Part shown: positions 36,767 to 48,563 of the stretch, in pieces
How the letters are laid out: each line of letters begins with the position of its first letter
How positions within the stretch are numbered: the stretch's first letter is position 1
DNA from: Clostridia bacterium
Lineage (GTDB): Bacteria > Bacillota_A > Clostridia > Oscillospirales > CAG-272
DNA: 64,000 nucleotides
Assembly: GCA_017467205.1 (NCBI GenBank)
Contig: JAFTSQ010000001.1
Span: 16,336-80,335, forward strand
Direction: 5' to 3'
Position numbers and translations under genes: made by a program
Notes under the pieces: generated by a model
Told to the model about the DNA's origin: nothing
Databases searched by the model: none
What the model saw: only the letters and a program-made list of their open reading frames with translations

Positions 36767-37849
36767 ATGGATAAAATATTCAACTTTTCGAGAATGCAGG
36801 CGATGCTGCCGCAGGACATACTCGCAATAGCGGGCGGCGAGCTCGGCACTGTCGTGTCGGCTTTTATGACCGACCCTGATAAGCTTCGCGAGCTGCAGTC
36901 GCACGCAGAGAGCACCCTTCGCGAGCTCCTCGGCGTTCCGCTCAATTATAAAATACTCTTTATGACCGGCGGTGCGTCGGCGCAGTTCTCGGCAATCCCC
37001 TTGAATCTGCTCTCGGAGCACAAGTGTGCGGACTACGTTCTGACGGGCTTTATGTCCAAGAACGCGAGCCTTGAGGCAAAGAAATACGGCGATATTGCCG
37101 TTGCGGCATCCTCGGCAGGTGCAATGCCGGCGTACTCGGTGATACCCGAAACGCAGAAGAGCGATTTTCGCCCGGATGCAGACTACGTTCATATCTGCTA
37201 CAACAACTCCCTTTACGGAACGAAATTCCACTATATCCCCGATACGGGCAATATACCGCTCGTTGCCGATATGACCTCGTCGCTGCTTTCCGAGCCTATT
37301 GACGTTATGAAATTCGGCTTGATATATGCCGGTGCGCAGGCAAATATCGGACTTGAGGGAATGACCGTCGTTATCGTGCGCGACGACCTCGTCGGAGGCG
37401 CAAGAGTTGACACGCCCTCGGTCATCAACTATAAAACCGTGGCGGAAAACAACGCGATTTTCGGCACTCTCCCGGTGCTCAATCTCTACCTTGCGTCCCT
37501 CACCTTCGATAAGCTTGCCTCTCTTGGCGGACTTTCGGAAATGAAGCGCAAGAACGAGCGCAAAGCGAGCCTGCTTTACGACTATCTCGACTCGCAAACC
37601 TATTATACCTCGCCCGTCAGCAAAAAATGCCGCTCAATGATGAATGTCGTTTTTATGACCTCGGACGCCAACCTTGACGCAAAGTTCGTCGAAGAGGCGG
37701 AGGCGTGCGGACTTTTAGGACTCGCGCGCGACAGGAGCGTTGGCGGAATGTGCGCATCTATTTACAATTCGATGTCCTACGAGGGCGTTGAGCGCCTCGT
37801 TGCGTTTATGCGTAAATTTGCTTTTGAGAATCCTAAATTCACAGCATAA
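36767..37849 (+). CDS. Phosphoserine aminotransferase-like protein lacking the PLP lysine
   Basis: A 360-aa protein that aligns along its whole length with SerC: FNFS..AMLP, VPLNYKILFMTGGASAQFSAIPLN, NNSLYGT, VADMTSSLLSEPIDV, IYAGAQ-NIG--G and VGGM-ASIYNSM. The Schiff-base lysine is replaced: AGAQANIG has Ala192 where SerC has AGAQKNIG. Other active-site positions are also changed. The SGP loop reads SRMQ, the SHR segment is gone, GSW/GYW reads GFM, NTPP reads GTLP, HR before VGGM is DR (Asp322), and GGMRAS is GGMCAS (Cys329). The reading frame is intact, with a good promoter and terminator, so it is expressed rather than decayed. It is probably a non-enzymatic SerC paralogue. Its role is unknown. 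Confidence 0.85.
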   Translation: MDKIFNFSRMQAMLPQDILAIAGGELGTVVSAFMTDPDKLRELQSHAESTLRELLGVPLNYKILFMTGGASAQFSAIPLNLLSEHKCADYVLTGFMSKNASLEAKKYGDIAVAASSAGAMPAYSVIPETQKSDFRPDADYVHICYNNSLYGTKFHYIPDTGNIPLVADMTSSLLSEPIDVMKFGLIYAGAQANIGLEGMTVVIVRDDLVGGARVDTPSVINYKTVAENNAIFGTLPVLNLYLASLTFDKLASLGGLSEMKRKNERKASLLYDYLDSQTYYTSPVSKKCRSMMNVVFMTSDANLDAKFVEEAEACGLLGLARDRSVGGMCASIYNSMSYEGVERLVAFMRKFAFENPKFTA

Positions 37850-37850
37850 C

Positions 37851-37884
37851 AAAAAGTGCAACCGTCACAGCGGTTGCACTTTTT
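37851..37884 (+). terminator. Terminator of the SerC-like gene
   Basis: AAAAAGTGCAACCG and its complement (14 bp, 6-nt loop); the right arm ends in TTTTT, followed by GTTT. Confidence 0.9.
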
Positions 37885-37977
37885 GTTTAAAGTTTTGCAC
37901 AAATTGCCACCGTGCATTTTGTGCTAATGCTATAAAAGCGAACGCGCGCGGGCGAAAAAATATGTGAAAAAAATAAT

Positions 37978-38006
37978 TTGCATTTTTCGTCGTTTTGTGA
38001 TACAAT
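37978..38006 (+). promoter_or_regulatory. typA promoter
   Basis: TTGCAT (37978-37983), 17 bp, TACAAT (38001-38006). GAGGAAAG precedes the start codon. Confidence 0.7.
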
Positions 38007-38041
38007 ATAAAGGTTAAGATTTATAAAAAGAGGAAAGTAGT

Positions 38042-39886
38042 ATGCAGCGTACAGATTTAAGAAATATTGCAATCATAGCGCACGTTGACCACGGAAAGAC
38101 CACCCTAGTTGACGAAATGCTCCGTCAGGGCGGTATTTATCGCGATAATCAGGAGATGGAAGATCGTGTAATGGACTCTAACGCACTCGAGCGCGAGCGC
38201 GGAATAACGATACTTGCAAAGAACACCGCTATCTACTACAAGAATACGAAAATAAACGTGATAGACACCCCCGGCCACGCAGACTTCGGCGGTGAGGTCG
38301 AGCGTATACTCAAGATGGTTAACGGAGTTATTCTCCTCGTTGACGCGGCTGAAGGCCCTATGCCCCAGACCCGTTTCGTTCTTGAAAGAGCGCTTGAGCT
38401 TAACCACCGCGTTATCGTCGTAGTCAACAAGGTTGACCGTCCCGACGCCCGTCTTGACGAGATAGGCGACGAGGTTCTTGAGCTTCTCCTTGAGCTCAAC
38501 GCAACCAACGAGCAGCTTGACTCGCCTATGCTATTCTGCTCTGGCAGAGCTGGAACTGCAAGCTTTGACCCGCACACGCAGGGAACAGACCTTACCCCCC
38601 TTCTTGACACCATTCTCGAATACATCCCTGCGCCCGAGGGCGACGAGGACGAGCCGCTTCAGCTTCTCGTTTCCTCTATTGACTACAACGAGTTCGTCGG
38701 AAGAATAGGTATAGGCAGAATTGAGCGCGGCGTTATAAAGCAGGGGCAGGGAATTTCCATCTGCAACTATCACGAGGGCGGCAAGTCAAGACCGTCCAAG
38801 GTCGTTTCGATATATCAGTTTGACGGACTTAAGCGCGTTCCGGTAACCGAGGCAAAGGTTGGCGATATCGTTTGCTTCTCCGGTTGTGAGGATATCGCGA
38901 TAGGCGACACCGTCTGCTCACCTATGAAGGTTGAGCCGCTTGAGTTTGTAAAGGTCGGCGAGCCGACGATGGAGATGACCTTCTCGGTAAACGATTCGCC
39001 CTTTGCAGGCAAGGAGGGCAAGTATGTTACCTCCCGTCACCTCCGCGCCCGTCTTTACAAGGAGCTTCTCAAGGACGTGTCCTTGCGCGTCAGCGACGGT
39101 GAAACGACCGACAGCTTTAACGTAGCGGGCAGAGGCGAGATGCACCTTTCCATACTCCTTGAAAATATGCGTCGCGAGGGCTACGAGCTCTGCTGCTCCA
39201 ACCCGCGAGTTCTCTATAAGGAAATAGACGGCGAGAGGTGCGAGCCTATTGAGAACGTTATAGTCGACGTTCCCGAGGCGTACGTTGGCGCGGTTATGGA
39301 AAAGCTTGGCGCAAGAAAGGGGACGCTCACCGATATGCAACTGAACGGCACTCGCCAAAAGCTATTCTACACCATTCCCACAAGATGCCTCTTCGGCTAT
39401 CGCTCCGAACTTCTGACCGATACCAGAGGAGAGGGCCTTATCTCTACCATCTTCGCAGGCTACGAGCCCTTCCGCGGTGAGATAAAGACGCGGTTTACCT
39501 CCTCGCTCGTCGCATCCGAAACAGGAACTGCCACGACTTACGGACTTTATCAGTCGCAGGACAGAGGTCCGCTATTCATCGGACCGGCAACCCCCGTTTA
39601 TGCTGGAATGATAGTAGGCGAGAACCCGAAGCCCGACGACATTGAGGTTAACGTCTGCCGCGAAAAGCATCTGACGGCAATCCGCTCGTCAGGAGCTGAC
39701 GAAAAGCTCACCCTCATAACCCCCGTCCAGCTCTCGCTTGAGGAGGCTATCGAGTTCATCAACGAGGACGAGCTTATAGAGATAACTCCGAAGAGCATAA
39801 GACTGCGCAAAACCATACTCGATATGGCTGCGCGCAAGAGAATACAGGCGCAGAAGAGAGCGGCTCTTAAGGACCAAGCAAAATAA
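38042..39886 (+). CDS. typA: Ribosome-associated GTPase TypA/BipA
   Basis: The 614-aa protein is full length. G1 AHVDHGKTTL, switch ERGITILAKNT, G3 DTPGHADF, G4 NKVDRPDAR, then EF-G-like domains and the BipA-specific C-terminal domain. It binds the 70S ribosome and assists 50S assembly and stress growth. Single gene with its own promoter and a downstream terminator. Confidence 0.98.
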   Translation: MQRTDLRNIAIIAHVDHGKTTLVDEMLRQGGIYRDNQEMEDRVMDSNALERERGITILAKNTAIYYKNTKINVIDTPGHADFGGEVERILKMVNGVILLVDAAEGPMPQTRFVLERALELNHRVIVVVNKVDRPDARLDEIGDEVLELLLELNATNEQLDSPMLFCSGRAGTASFDPHTQGTDLTPLLDTILEYIPAPEGDEDEPLQLLVSSIDYNEFVGRIGIGRIERGVIKQGQGISICNYHEGGKSRPSKVVSIYQFDGLKRVPVTEAKVGDIVCFSGCEDIAIGDTVCSPMKVEPLEFVKVGEPTMEMTFSVNDSPFAGKEGKYVTSRHLRARLYKELLKDVSLRVSDGETTDSFNVAGRGEMHLSILLENMRREGYELCCSNPRVLYKEIDGERCEPIENVIVDVPEAYVGAVMEKLGARKGTLTDMQLNGTRQKLFYTIPTRCLFGYRSELLTDTRGEGLISTIFAGYEPFRGEIKTRFTSSLVASETGTATTYGLYQSQDRGPLFIGPATPVYAGMIVGENPKPDDIEVNVCREKHLTAIRSSGADEKLTLITPVQLSLEEAIEFINEDELIEITPKSIRLRKTILDMAARKRIQAQKRAALKDQAK

Positions 39887-39932
39887 ACAATCTTAAAGGC
39901 TCTCTTGCGGCTACCATAATTGAAAACAAAAA

Positions 39933-39975
39933 AGCGAGATATTGATTTCCTCTGTATCTCGCTATTTGCTTTTTG
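39933..39975. terminator. Terminator after typA
   Basis: AGCGAGATA and TATCTCGCT (9 bp, 13-nt loop), then ATTTGCTTTTT. It also faces the convergent flippase gene. Confidence 0.75.
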
Positions 39976-40010
39976 AGTAATTGACAATCCGTTCGCCTCG
40001 GGTACTTTTC

Positions 40011-41429
40011 TCATTTATCAAGCAAAATTTCCTTCACGCTCATAGCCTTAAAGGCGAAAATCGCAAGCAGCAAAATCAGCACGAAAACGCGCACGGGTGG
40101 CACTTCCTTTAGAAAATAGAGCAGTGTAGCACCGCCGCAAAGGAAGATGAGCGTGCACAAAAGCTTGCGCGGCGCAAGCACGGCTTGCTTTTCCTTTCCA
40201 ACGAAAAGATAACTCAAGGCAAGCGTCAGAAGCGTGCCTATAAGAAGGTTGACTGCCGCGAGCGCATAACCTACCCTTGATATAAAAAGAATATTAAGGG
40301 TAACCGTTATTGCGGCGCTTATCAGCGAAGCCGCCATAGCGGCAAAATTCTTTTCCTCCTGCATTTTCGCGCTTGTGAGAAGGGTGACGGAAAAGCTCGG
40401 TGTAACCGACACTGCCGCAGGATAAACCACGAAGAGCGCCTCCGAGTATTCTTGCGGTGCGAGCAGCCGCATACCCTCCGGTGCAATAGCGAGGAAGGCG
40501 AGCGTCAGGGTTGCAATTAACTGTGCCGCATCTGCGCCGACCCTCTGTACCGTGTCGAGTTTTCCTGCCGCAACCTTCCTGAATATCCACGGCACGAGCG
40601 CCGAATTCAGACCCGAAACAACGAGCGAGAGAAGCAGCCCCGCGGACAGTGCTACCGAGTATTTTGCGAGCACCCCCTCGCCGAAATATCGCTCGATTAT
40701 GACCCTGTCGGCGTAGGCTGACGCCGTGTGCGCAAGATGGTGCGGGAGCAGGGGAAGATTAAAAAGAAGAAGAAATTTCCACACGCGAGCGGAGAAGAAC
40801 CTTTTGCCCCGCAGAAAAATATATATGAGTAGTGGTGCGCCAAGAATTGCGGCGGTTGCAACTGCCGCCCATATCCGCCCCTCACCACCCGCGCCGCCAT
40901 ATCGAATGAGCATAAGCGCTGTACCTTGGGAGAGCGCGGAATAGGAAAGGTTTAAGGCGAATAGGGTGCGGTGGCTGTAAAAATACCTGCATCTTGCCGA
41001 GTAGAAATTTATCGCCGCATTAAAGAAAATGTCGAGAAATACTAAAATGCTCGTCAGCGTCGTGAGACCCGTCAGCGAATTTATCCTCGCGCGAAACGGC
41101 AGATACACCCCTACCGACGTGAGCATAAAAACGCAAAGCAGACCGAAAGCCGACGAAAGAAAGCTCTCGTAATTCTCCCGCCATTTCTGCATTCCCCGAT
41201 AAAGAACGCTGCCGCCAAGCTCAAAGGTTGAAATAGCGCTCGCAATGCCCACCCAGCTTGCAAAGACGGTGTATTCTCCGAACTCCGACGGCAAGAGAAT
41301 GCGCGTGAATATCGAGGTGAAAATTATCGAAATGCCCTTGGAGATAATATTCGTTCCAATGCTGTAAAACGACGCCCTCGCAGGAAGCGAGAGACTCGCA
41401 CGTTTTAGAGTCGCACTGCCTTCATACAA
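40011..41429 (-). CDS. Polysaccharide (Wzx-type) flippase
   Basis: A 472-aa hydrophobic protein with ~12-14 membrane helices and the N-terminal signature of the MOP/Wzx family: ARASFYSIGTNIISKGISIIFTSIFTRILLPSEFGEY. Members flip undecaprenyl-linked oligosaccharides across the membrane. There are no glycosyltransferase genes adjacent, so it is an isolated copy. Its cargo is unknown. Confidence 0.85.
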   Translation of the reverse strand: MYEGSATLKRASLSLPARASFYSIGTNIISKGISIIFTSIFTRILLPSEFGEYTVFASWVGIASAISTFELGGSVLYRGMQKWRENYESFLSSAFGLLCVFMLTSVGVYLPFRARINSLTGLTTLTSILVFLDIFFNAAINFYSARCRYFYSHRTLFALNLSYSALSQGTALMLIRYGGAGGEGRIWAAVATAAILGAPLLIYIFLRGKRFFSARVWKFLLLFNLPLLPHHLAHTASAYADRVIIERYFGEGVLAKYSVALSAGLLLSLVVSGLNSALVPWIFRKVAAGKLDTVQRVGADAAQLIATLTLAFLAIAPEGMRLLAPQEYSEALFVVYPAAVSVTPSFSVTLLTSAKMQEEKNFAAMAASLISAAITVTLNILFISRVGYALAAVNLLIGTLLTLALSYLFVGKEKQAVLAPRKLLCTLIFLCGGATLLYFLKEVPPVRVFVLILLLAIFAFKAMSVKEILLDK

Positions 41430-41627
41430 AACACCGTCCTCCTTTTTGTCAGTTCAACTCTCTTACGGATATCCTTCCCGCGCGCCGCTTGTTTTGTGCA
41501 AGGCAATTTTTCTCTTTTTTGAATATTTTTTCTCTCTGCCATTTCGAATTTTGGCAAAACTTACGGCATTTTACGCCAAAAATGCAATATTCACGACAAA
41601 AACTTGCAAAAATATTTAAGATACCCC

Positions 41628-41656
41628 TTGATTTTCCTTCGAATAAGTGATATAAT
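41628..41656 (+). promoter_or_regulatory. gdhA promoter
   Basis: TTGATT (41628-41633), 17 bp, TATAAT (41651-41656). The rest of the 41430-41627 gap is AT-rich and shows no gene. Confidence 0.75.
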
Positions 41657-41707
41657 TTCTACATATTTATTTTACTAAAGCCTTCGTGGCGGAAAGGTGT
41701 AAACATT

Positions 41708-43057
41708 ATGTTCAAATCCCAATATCTTACAGAGCTTATGGAGCGCGTAATAGCACGCAATCCCGGAGAGCCTGAATTCCATCAGACTGTTAAGGAGGTT
41801 CTTGAATCCATCGAGCCTGTGCTTGAAAAGAGCCCCGAGTACGTTGAGGCGGGTGTCCTTGAGCGTATGGTTGAGCCCGAGAGAATTATAAAGTTCAGAG
41901 TTCCGTGGGTCGACGATAACGGCAAGGTTCAGGTTAACCGTGGATACAGAATTCAGTTCAACAGCGCTATCGGTCCTTACAAGGGCGGTCTTCGCTTCCA
42001 TCCTTCCGTAAACGAAAGTATTATAAAATTCCTCGGCTTTGAGCAGACCTTCAAAAACTCGCTCACCTCGCTTCCTATGGGAGGCGGTAAGGGCGGAGCT
42101 GACTTCGACCCTCAGGGCAAGTCCGACCGTGAGGTTATGGCGTTCTGTCAGAGCTTTATGACCGAGCTTTGCAAGTATATCGGTGCGGATACCGACGTGC
42201 CTGCGGGCGATATCGGCGTTGGTGCTCGCGAGGTCGGCTATCTCTTCGGTCAGTATAAGAGAATCAGAAACGAATTCACCGGAGTTCTTACAGGTAAGGG
42301 TATCTCCTACGGCGGCTCGCTTATTCGCCCCGAGGCTACCGGCTACGGCGCGGTTTACTACACCTGCGAGATGCTCAAGTATTTCGGCGACGATATAAAG
42401 GGCAAGACCTTTGCAATCTCCGGCTTCGGTAACGTAGCTTGGGGAACTGTAAAGAAGGTTAACGAGCTTGGCGGAAAGGTAGTCACCATCTCCGGTCCTG
42501 ACGGATATATCTACGATCCCGACGGCATCTCCACCGAGGAGAAGGTAAACTATATGTTAGAGATGCGCGCATCCTGCCGCAACAGAGTAGAGGATTATGC
42601 CGATAAGTTCGGCGTTCAGTTCTTCAAGGGAGAGAAGCCTTGGGGAGTTAAGGCAGATATCCTTATGCCTTGCGCAACGCAGAATGAGGTCGGAATGAAG
42701 GAAGCCGAGGCAATGGTTAAGAACGGCATTAAGTACTACGTTGAGGTTGCAAATATGCCCACCACCAACGAGGCTGTTGCTTATCTTAAGGCAAACGGCG
42801 TTATCGTAGCACCCTCCAAGGCGGTTAACGCAGGCGGCGTTGCTACCTCCGGTCTTGAGATGTCCCAGAACTCTATGCGTTACTCCTGGAGTGCCGAAGA
42901 GGTTGACGAGAAGTTACATATGATAATGCGCAACATCTTCGAGAACTCTGTTGCCGCAGCAAGAAAATACGGTCTTGGCGACGACCTAGTTGCAGGTGCT
43001 AATATTGCAGGCTTCATTAAGGTAGCCGATGCAATGCTGGCGCAGGGCGCGGTCTGA
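41708..43057 (+). CDS. gdhA: Glutamate dehydrogenase
   Basis: A 449-aa hexameric-type glutamate dehydrogenase. The catalytic region GPYKGGLRFHPSVNESIIKFLGFEQTFKN contains the active-site lysine context (PMGGGKGGADFDP), and the nucleotide-binding ISGFGNVAWGTVKK is present. It interconverts glutamate with 2-oxoglutarate and ammonia; sequence type suggests the NADP-dependent assimilatory form, but cofactor choice is not proven here. Single gene, strong terminator. Confidence 0.97.
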   Translation: MFKSQYLTELMERVIARNPGEPEFHQTVKEVLESIEPVLEKSPEYVEAGVLERMVEPERIIKFRVPWVDDNGKVQVNRGYRIQFNSAIGPYKGGLRFHPSVNESIIKFLGFEQTFKNSLTSLPMGGGKGGADFDPQGKSDREVMAFCQSFMTELCKYIGADTDVPAGDIGVGAREVGYLFGQYKRIRNEFTGVLTGKGISYGGSLIRPEATGYGAVYYTCEMLKYFGDDIKGKTFAISGFGNVAWGTVKKVNELGGKVVTISGPDGYIYDPDGISTEEKVNYMLEMRASCRNRVEDYADKFGVQFFKGEKPWGVKADILMPCATQNEVGMKEAEAMVKNGIKYYVEVANMPTTNEAVAYLKANGVIVAPSKAVNAGGVATSGLEMSQNSMRYSWSAEEVDEKLHMIMRNIFENSVAAARKYGLGDDLVAGANIAGFIKVADAMLAQGAV

Positions 43058-43061
43058 TAAT

Positions 43062-43107
43062 AAAAGTGTCACCCCGTGTGAAATTTCACACGGGGTGACA
43101 CTTTTTT
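43062..43107. terminator. Bidirectional terminator between gdhA and atpC
   Basis: A long perfect palindrome, AGTGTCACCCCGTGTGAAA and complement, with A-run before and TTTTTTT after. It would stop transcription from both gdhA and the convergent ATP synthase operon. Confidence 0.92.
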
Positions 43108-43160
43108 TGGGGGGCGAACGAATTTAGAGCAGTTATGCTTAAAGCGACAGCCTCTGTAAA

Positions 43161-43568
43161 TTAGTATTTACCGTTTGCCACGTTGATGCGGCTGATAGCA
43201 CGCATAAGCTTTGCCTTGGCGATTGCGAGCTTCGCCTCGTCGCCCTTGGCAAGAGCCGCTGCCTCCTCTGCGCGCCGCTTTGCTTCAATAGCGCGCTGAA
43301 GGTCGATATCCTCCTTGAACTCGAAGGTGGTCGGCAAAAGCGAAACCTTGCCGCCCGCAACGGTGAGAAGTCCGCCGGAGCAGGAAGCCGTGCGGCGTGT
43401 ACCGTCAGCCTTTACGACGGCGCGGCCAGTTCCGACTGCGGCAATGAGGTCGCAGTGACCTGCAAGTATCTCAACGTCACCCTCACGCGTTTTGACGATA
43501 AGACCCTCTGCCTCGCCCTCAAAGACAAGATTGTCGGGCGTTACGATAGAAAGAGAAAATGTTTTCAT
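43161..43568 (-). CDS. atpC: ATP synthase epsilon subunit
   Basis: A 135-aa protein: N-terminal beta sandwich (FSLSIVTPDNLVFEGEAEGLIVKTREGDVEILAGH) and C-terminal helical hairpin rich in Ala/Glu/Arg. It is the last gene of the operon, 18 nt after atpD. It couples F1 to the rotor and can inhibit ATP hydrolysis. Confidence 0.95.
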   Translation of the reverse strand: MKTFSLSIVTPDNLVFEGEAEGLIVKTREGDVEILAGHCDLIAAVGTGRAVVKADGTRRTASCSGGLLTVAGGKVSLLPTTFEFKEDIDLQRAIEAKRRAEEAAALAKGDEAKLAIAKAKLMRAISRINVANGKY

Positions 43569-43586
43569 ATCTATCCTTTCCGGTAG

Positions 43587-45850
<2,264 letters not shown>

Positions 45851-45864
45851 GCCGTCACCCCCTT

Positions 45865-47379
45865 TTACTCTTTATTCAGAAATTTGTCTTTTACGTAGAT
45901 TATTGCGCCCTCAAGCTCGGCCCACTCCTCGTCGGAGAGGTTACCCGTGTCGCGAATTTTCGCGAGAAGGGCGTCCTTGGTGGCAACGAGGTGCTCGAAG
46001 AGCTCCTCCTCGAATCTTGATATATCCTCGACCGCAATCTCTGCAAGCAGACCACTCGTAACAGCGTATATGATAGCGACCTGAAGCTCAACGTCAACGG
46101 GAGAGTTCTTGTCCTGCTTAAGCACCTCAACGATGCGGCGACCCTGCTCAAGTCTTGCCTTGGTATCGGCGTCAAGGTCCGAGCCGAACTGCGCAAACGA
46201 CTGAAGCTCGCGGTACTGCGAGTAGAGGAGCTTGAGCTTACCGGAAACGCGCTTCATAGCCTTTATCTGCGCGTTACCGCCGACTCGGGATACCGAGATA
46301 CCGGGGTTAACGGCAGGGCGAACGCCCGAGTGGAAGAGCTCTGTTTCGAGGAATATCTGACCGTCCGTTATCGAAATAACGTTAGTGGGAATATAGGCCG
46401 ATACGTCGCCCGACTGGGTTTCGATTATCGGAAGAGCGGTGAGCGAGCCTCCGCCGTATTCGGGCGCAAGCCTTGCCGCGCGCTCAAGAAGTCTTGAATG
46501 AAGATAGAATACGTCACCGGGATAAGCCTCTCTGCCCGGAGGTCTTCTGATAAGAAGAGAGAGTGCACGGTATGCAACTGCGTGGCTTGAGAGGTTATCG
46601 TAAATGATAAGAACGTCTTTTCCACGGTCCATAAAGTACTCACCCATAGCACATCCCGCGTAAGGCGCGATGTACTGGAGCGGCGCGGACTCTGCCGCAG
46701 TAGCCGCAACGACGATGGTGTAATCCATAGCGCCGTTCTTGTAAAGGGTGTCAACGACGTTCGTAACGGTTGACTGCTTCTGACCTATCGCAACGTATAT
46801 GCAGATAACGCCCTTGCCCTTTTGGTTAATAATGGTATCTGTTGCAATAACCGTCTTACCCGTCTGTCTGTCACCGATGATAAGCTCACGCTGACCGCGA
46901 CCGATGGGTATCATAGAGTCTATTGCCTTAATTCCCGTCTGAAGGGGAACCGAAACCGCTTTTCTTTCAATAATGCCGTAAGCGCGGCGCTCGATAGGGC
47001 TGTATTCGGATGCCTCGATAGGACCCTTGGAGTCTATCGGCTGACCAAGCGCGTTTACGACTCTGCCGATGAGTTTTTCTCCGACGGGCACGGAAACAAC
47101 TCTTCCCGTACGCTTAACGATGCTACCCTCGCTGATACCGACGTCAGTTCCGAGAAGAACCGCGCTAACGAAATTCTCCTCAAGGTTGAGCGCCATACCG
47201 AAGGTGCCGTTTGAGAATTCGAGCAGCTCGTTGGACTTGCACTTGTCAAGACCGTGAACGCGGGATATACCGTCACCGACCGAGATAACGTAGCCTACCT
47301 CGTCCTGCTCGGTCTTCTTCGCGTAATTTCTTATCTGCTCTTTAATTATTTTGCTGATGTCGTCCGTTTTCGACTGCAT
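45865..47379 (-). CDS. atpA: ATP synthase alpha subunit
   Basis: The 504-aa protein has [20 protein letters not shown] and [28 protein letters not shown], matching the non-catalytic alpha subunit. It lies 18 nt after atpH and 14 nt before atpG. Confidence 0.99.
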   Translation of the reverse strand: MQSKTDDISKIIKEQIRNYAKKTEQDEVGYVISVGDGISRVHGLDKCKSNELLEFSNGTFGMALNLEENFVSAVLLGTDVGISEGSIVKRTGRVVSVPVGEKLIGRVVNALGQPIDSKGPIEASEYSPIERRAYGIIERKAVSVPLQTGIKAIDSMIPIGRGQRELIIGDRQTGKTVIATDTIINQKGKGVICIYVAIGQKQSTVTNVVDTLYKNGAMDYTIVVAATAAESAPLQYIAPYAGCAMGEYFMDRGKDVLIIYDNLSSHAVAYRALSLLIRRPPGREAYPGDVFYLHSRLLERAARLAPEYGGGSLTALPIIETQSGDVSAYIPTNVISITDGQIFLETELFHSGVRPAVNPGISVSRVGGNAQIKAMKRVSGKLKLLYSQYRELQSFAQFGSDLDADTKARLEQGRRIVEVLKQDKNSPVDVELQVAIIYAVTSGLLAEIAVEDISRFEEELFEHLVATKDALLAKIRDTGNLSDEEWAELEGAIIYVKDKFLNKE

Positions 47380-47397
47380 TTTATCACCAACTTTAAG

Positions 47398-47931
47398 TTA
47401 AATTATGATAGATTTAAGGCTCGACTCAAGTGTATCAAGTCTTTTCTTCAGCGAGCCGTCGAGCTGAATACCGGCATAGCGAAGCTTTACGCCGCCGAGT
47501 ATCGCTCTATCTGTTTTATTCGTAATTATTATTTGCTTACCGGTAAGCCTTTCGAGCTTTGCTTTCATCGCGTCAATCTGCGCCGCCGTCATCGGAACGG
47601 CAGTGATTGCCTCAACTCGCTCAATGCCGCGCGACTCGTCGTAGAGTGCAAAATACGCATCCGCCACCTTGCAGAATTCGCACACCGAGTGCTTTTCGCA
47701 AAGTATTTTAAGAAGGCTGACGAGATCGGGGTCAAGCGAGGCGAACGCCTCTGCGATAAGAGCCGTTTTTTCATCCTTCGAAAGAGCCGGAGTGTCGGCA
47801 AGCTTTGAATATTTCGGGTTCTCCAAGAGTACCGCTCTCGCGATGCGAGCATCAGCAAGAACACTCTCGGTCGTGCCTCTTTCCTCACTGAGAAGGAAAA
47901 GCGCCTTACCGTATTCCGCCGCGTTAATCAT
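47398..47931 (-). CDS. atpH: ATP synthase delta subunit
   Basis: A 177-aa protein in the delta slot, with LFLLSEERGTTESVL near the N-terminus and the C-terminal ILGGVKLRYAGIQLDGSLKKRLD typical of OSCP/delta. It links F1 to the peripheral stalk. Confidence 0.94.
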   Translation of the reverse strand: MINAAEYGKALFLLSEERGTTESVLADARIARAVLLENPKYSKLADTPALSKDEKTALIAEAFASLDPDLVSLLKILCEKHSVCEFCKVADAYFALYDESRGIERVEAITAVPMTAAQIDAMKAKLERLTGKQIIITNKTDRAILGGVKLRYAGIQLDGSLKKRLDTLESSLKSIII

Positions 47932-47960
47932 TCTTCAAAACAACCTTTCTTGCCGACGAA

Positions 47961-48476
47961 TCAGTCGTTTTTGTCCATATCGCGAATAAATTCGTCGATA
48001 AAGTCCTTGTGAGATGCTTCGTCAACGTCGCGCTCTATAACCGCACCCGCGAGGCAGATAGCAATATCCGAAACCTCGTTTTTAACCTCGTTGAGTGCGC
48101 GCTTTTTCTCGAGCTCGATTTGCTCCTCGGCTCTCTCAAGGGTGCGAGCTGCCTTTTCGTCCGCTTCCTTGAGGATTTCCTCCTCGCGAAGCTGGGCGCG
48201 GCGAACGGCCTTTTTGAGTATATCTTCGCTTTCTTCGTTTGCGTGGCTTATCTTTTCTTCGTACTCCGCCTTAAGCTTCGACGCACTCTCGCGCGAGCTT
48301 TCCGCATCCGTGTACATATCGTCTATTTCCTTCTGCCTTTTGTCTATCATATTCTTGACAGGCTTGAAGAGCAGCTTTTTCAAGAATAAATAGAGGATAA
48401 GAAGGTTGCACCAAGCGAAGATAGCCGTCCAAAAATTGAATCCGACAAAGGCTTCAAATTTTTCAAAAATTCCCAT
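47961..48476 (-). CDS. atpF: ATP synthase b subunit
   Basis: A 171-aa protein with one N-terminal membrane helix (FWTAIFAWCNLLILYLFLKKLLF), then FKPVKNMIDKRQKEI and a long coiled-coil. It forms the peripheral stalk. Confidence 0.95.
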   Translation of the reverse strand: MGIFEKFEAFVGFNFWTAIFAWCNLLILYLFLKKLLFKPVKNMIDKRQKEIDDMYTDAESSRESASKLKAEYEEKISHANEESEDILKKAVRRAQLREEEILKEADEKAARTLERAEEQIELEKKRALNEVKNEVSDIAICLAGAVIERDVDEASHKDFIDEFIRDMDKND

Positions 48477-48498
48477 TGTTATATGGCTACCTTTCTTC

Positions 48499-48529
48499 TA
48501 CGTACGGCTCGCACCGCGAGCCGTACGTA
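48499..48529 (-). repeat. Perfect hairpin between atpE and atpF
   Basis: TACGTACGGCTCGC and its complement form a 14-bp stem with a 3-nt loop in the ~87-nt gap between the c and b genes. No T-run follows. It may stabilise the atpE transcript or limit readthrough, fitting the high c-subunit stoichiometry. Confidence 0.7.
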
Positions 48530-48563
48530 ACTCGTACTGTTGCTGTCCTCGAAACTCGAAAAA

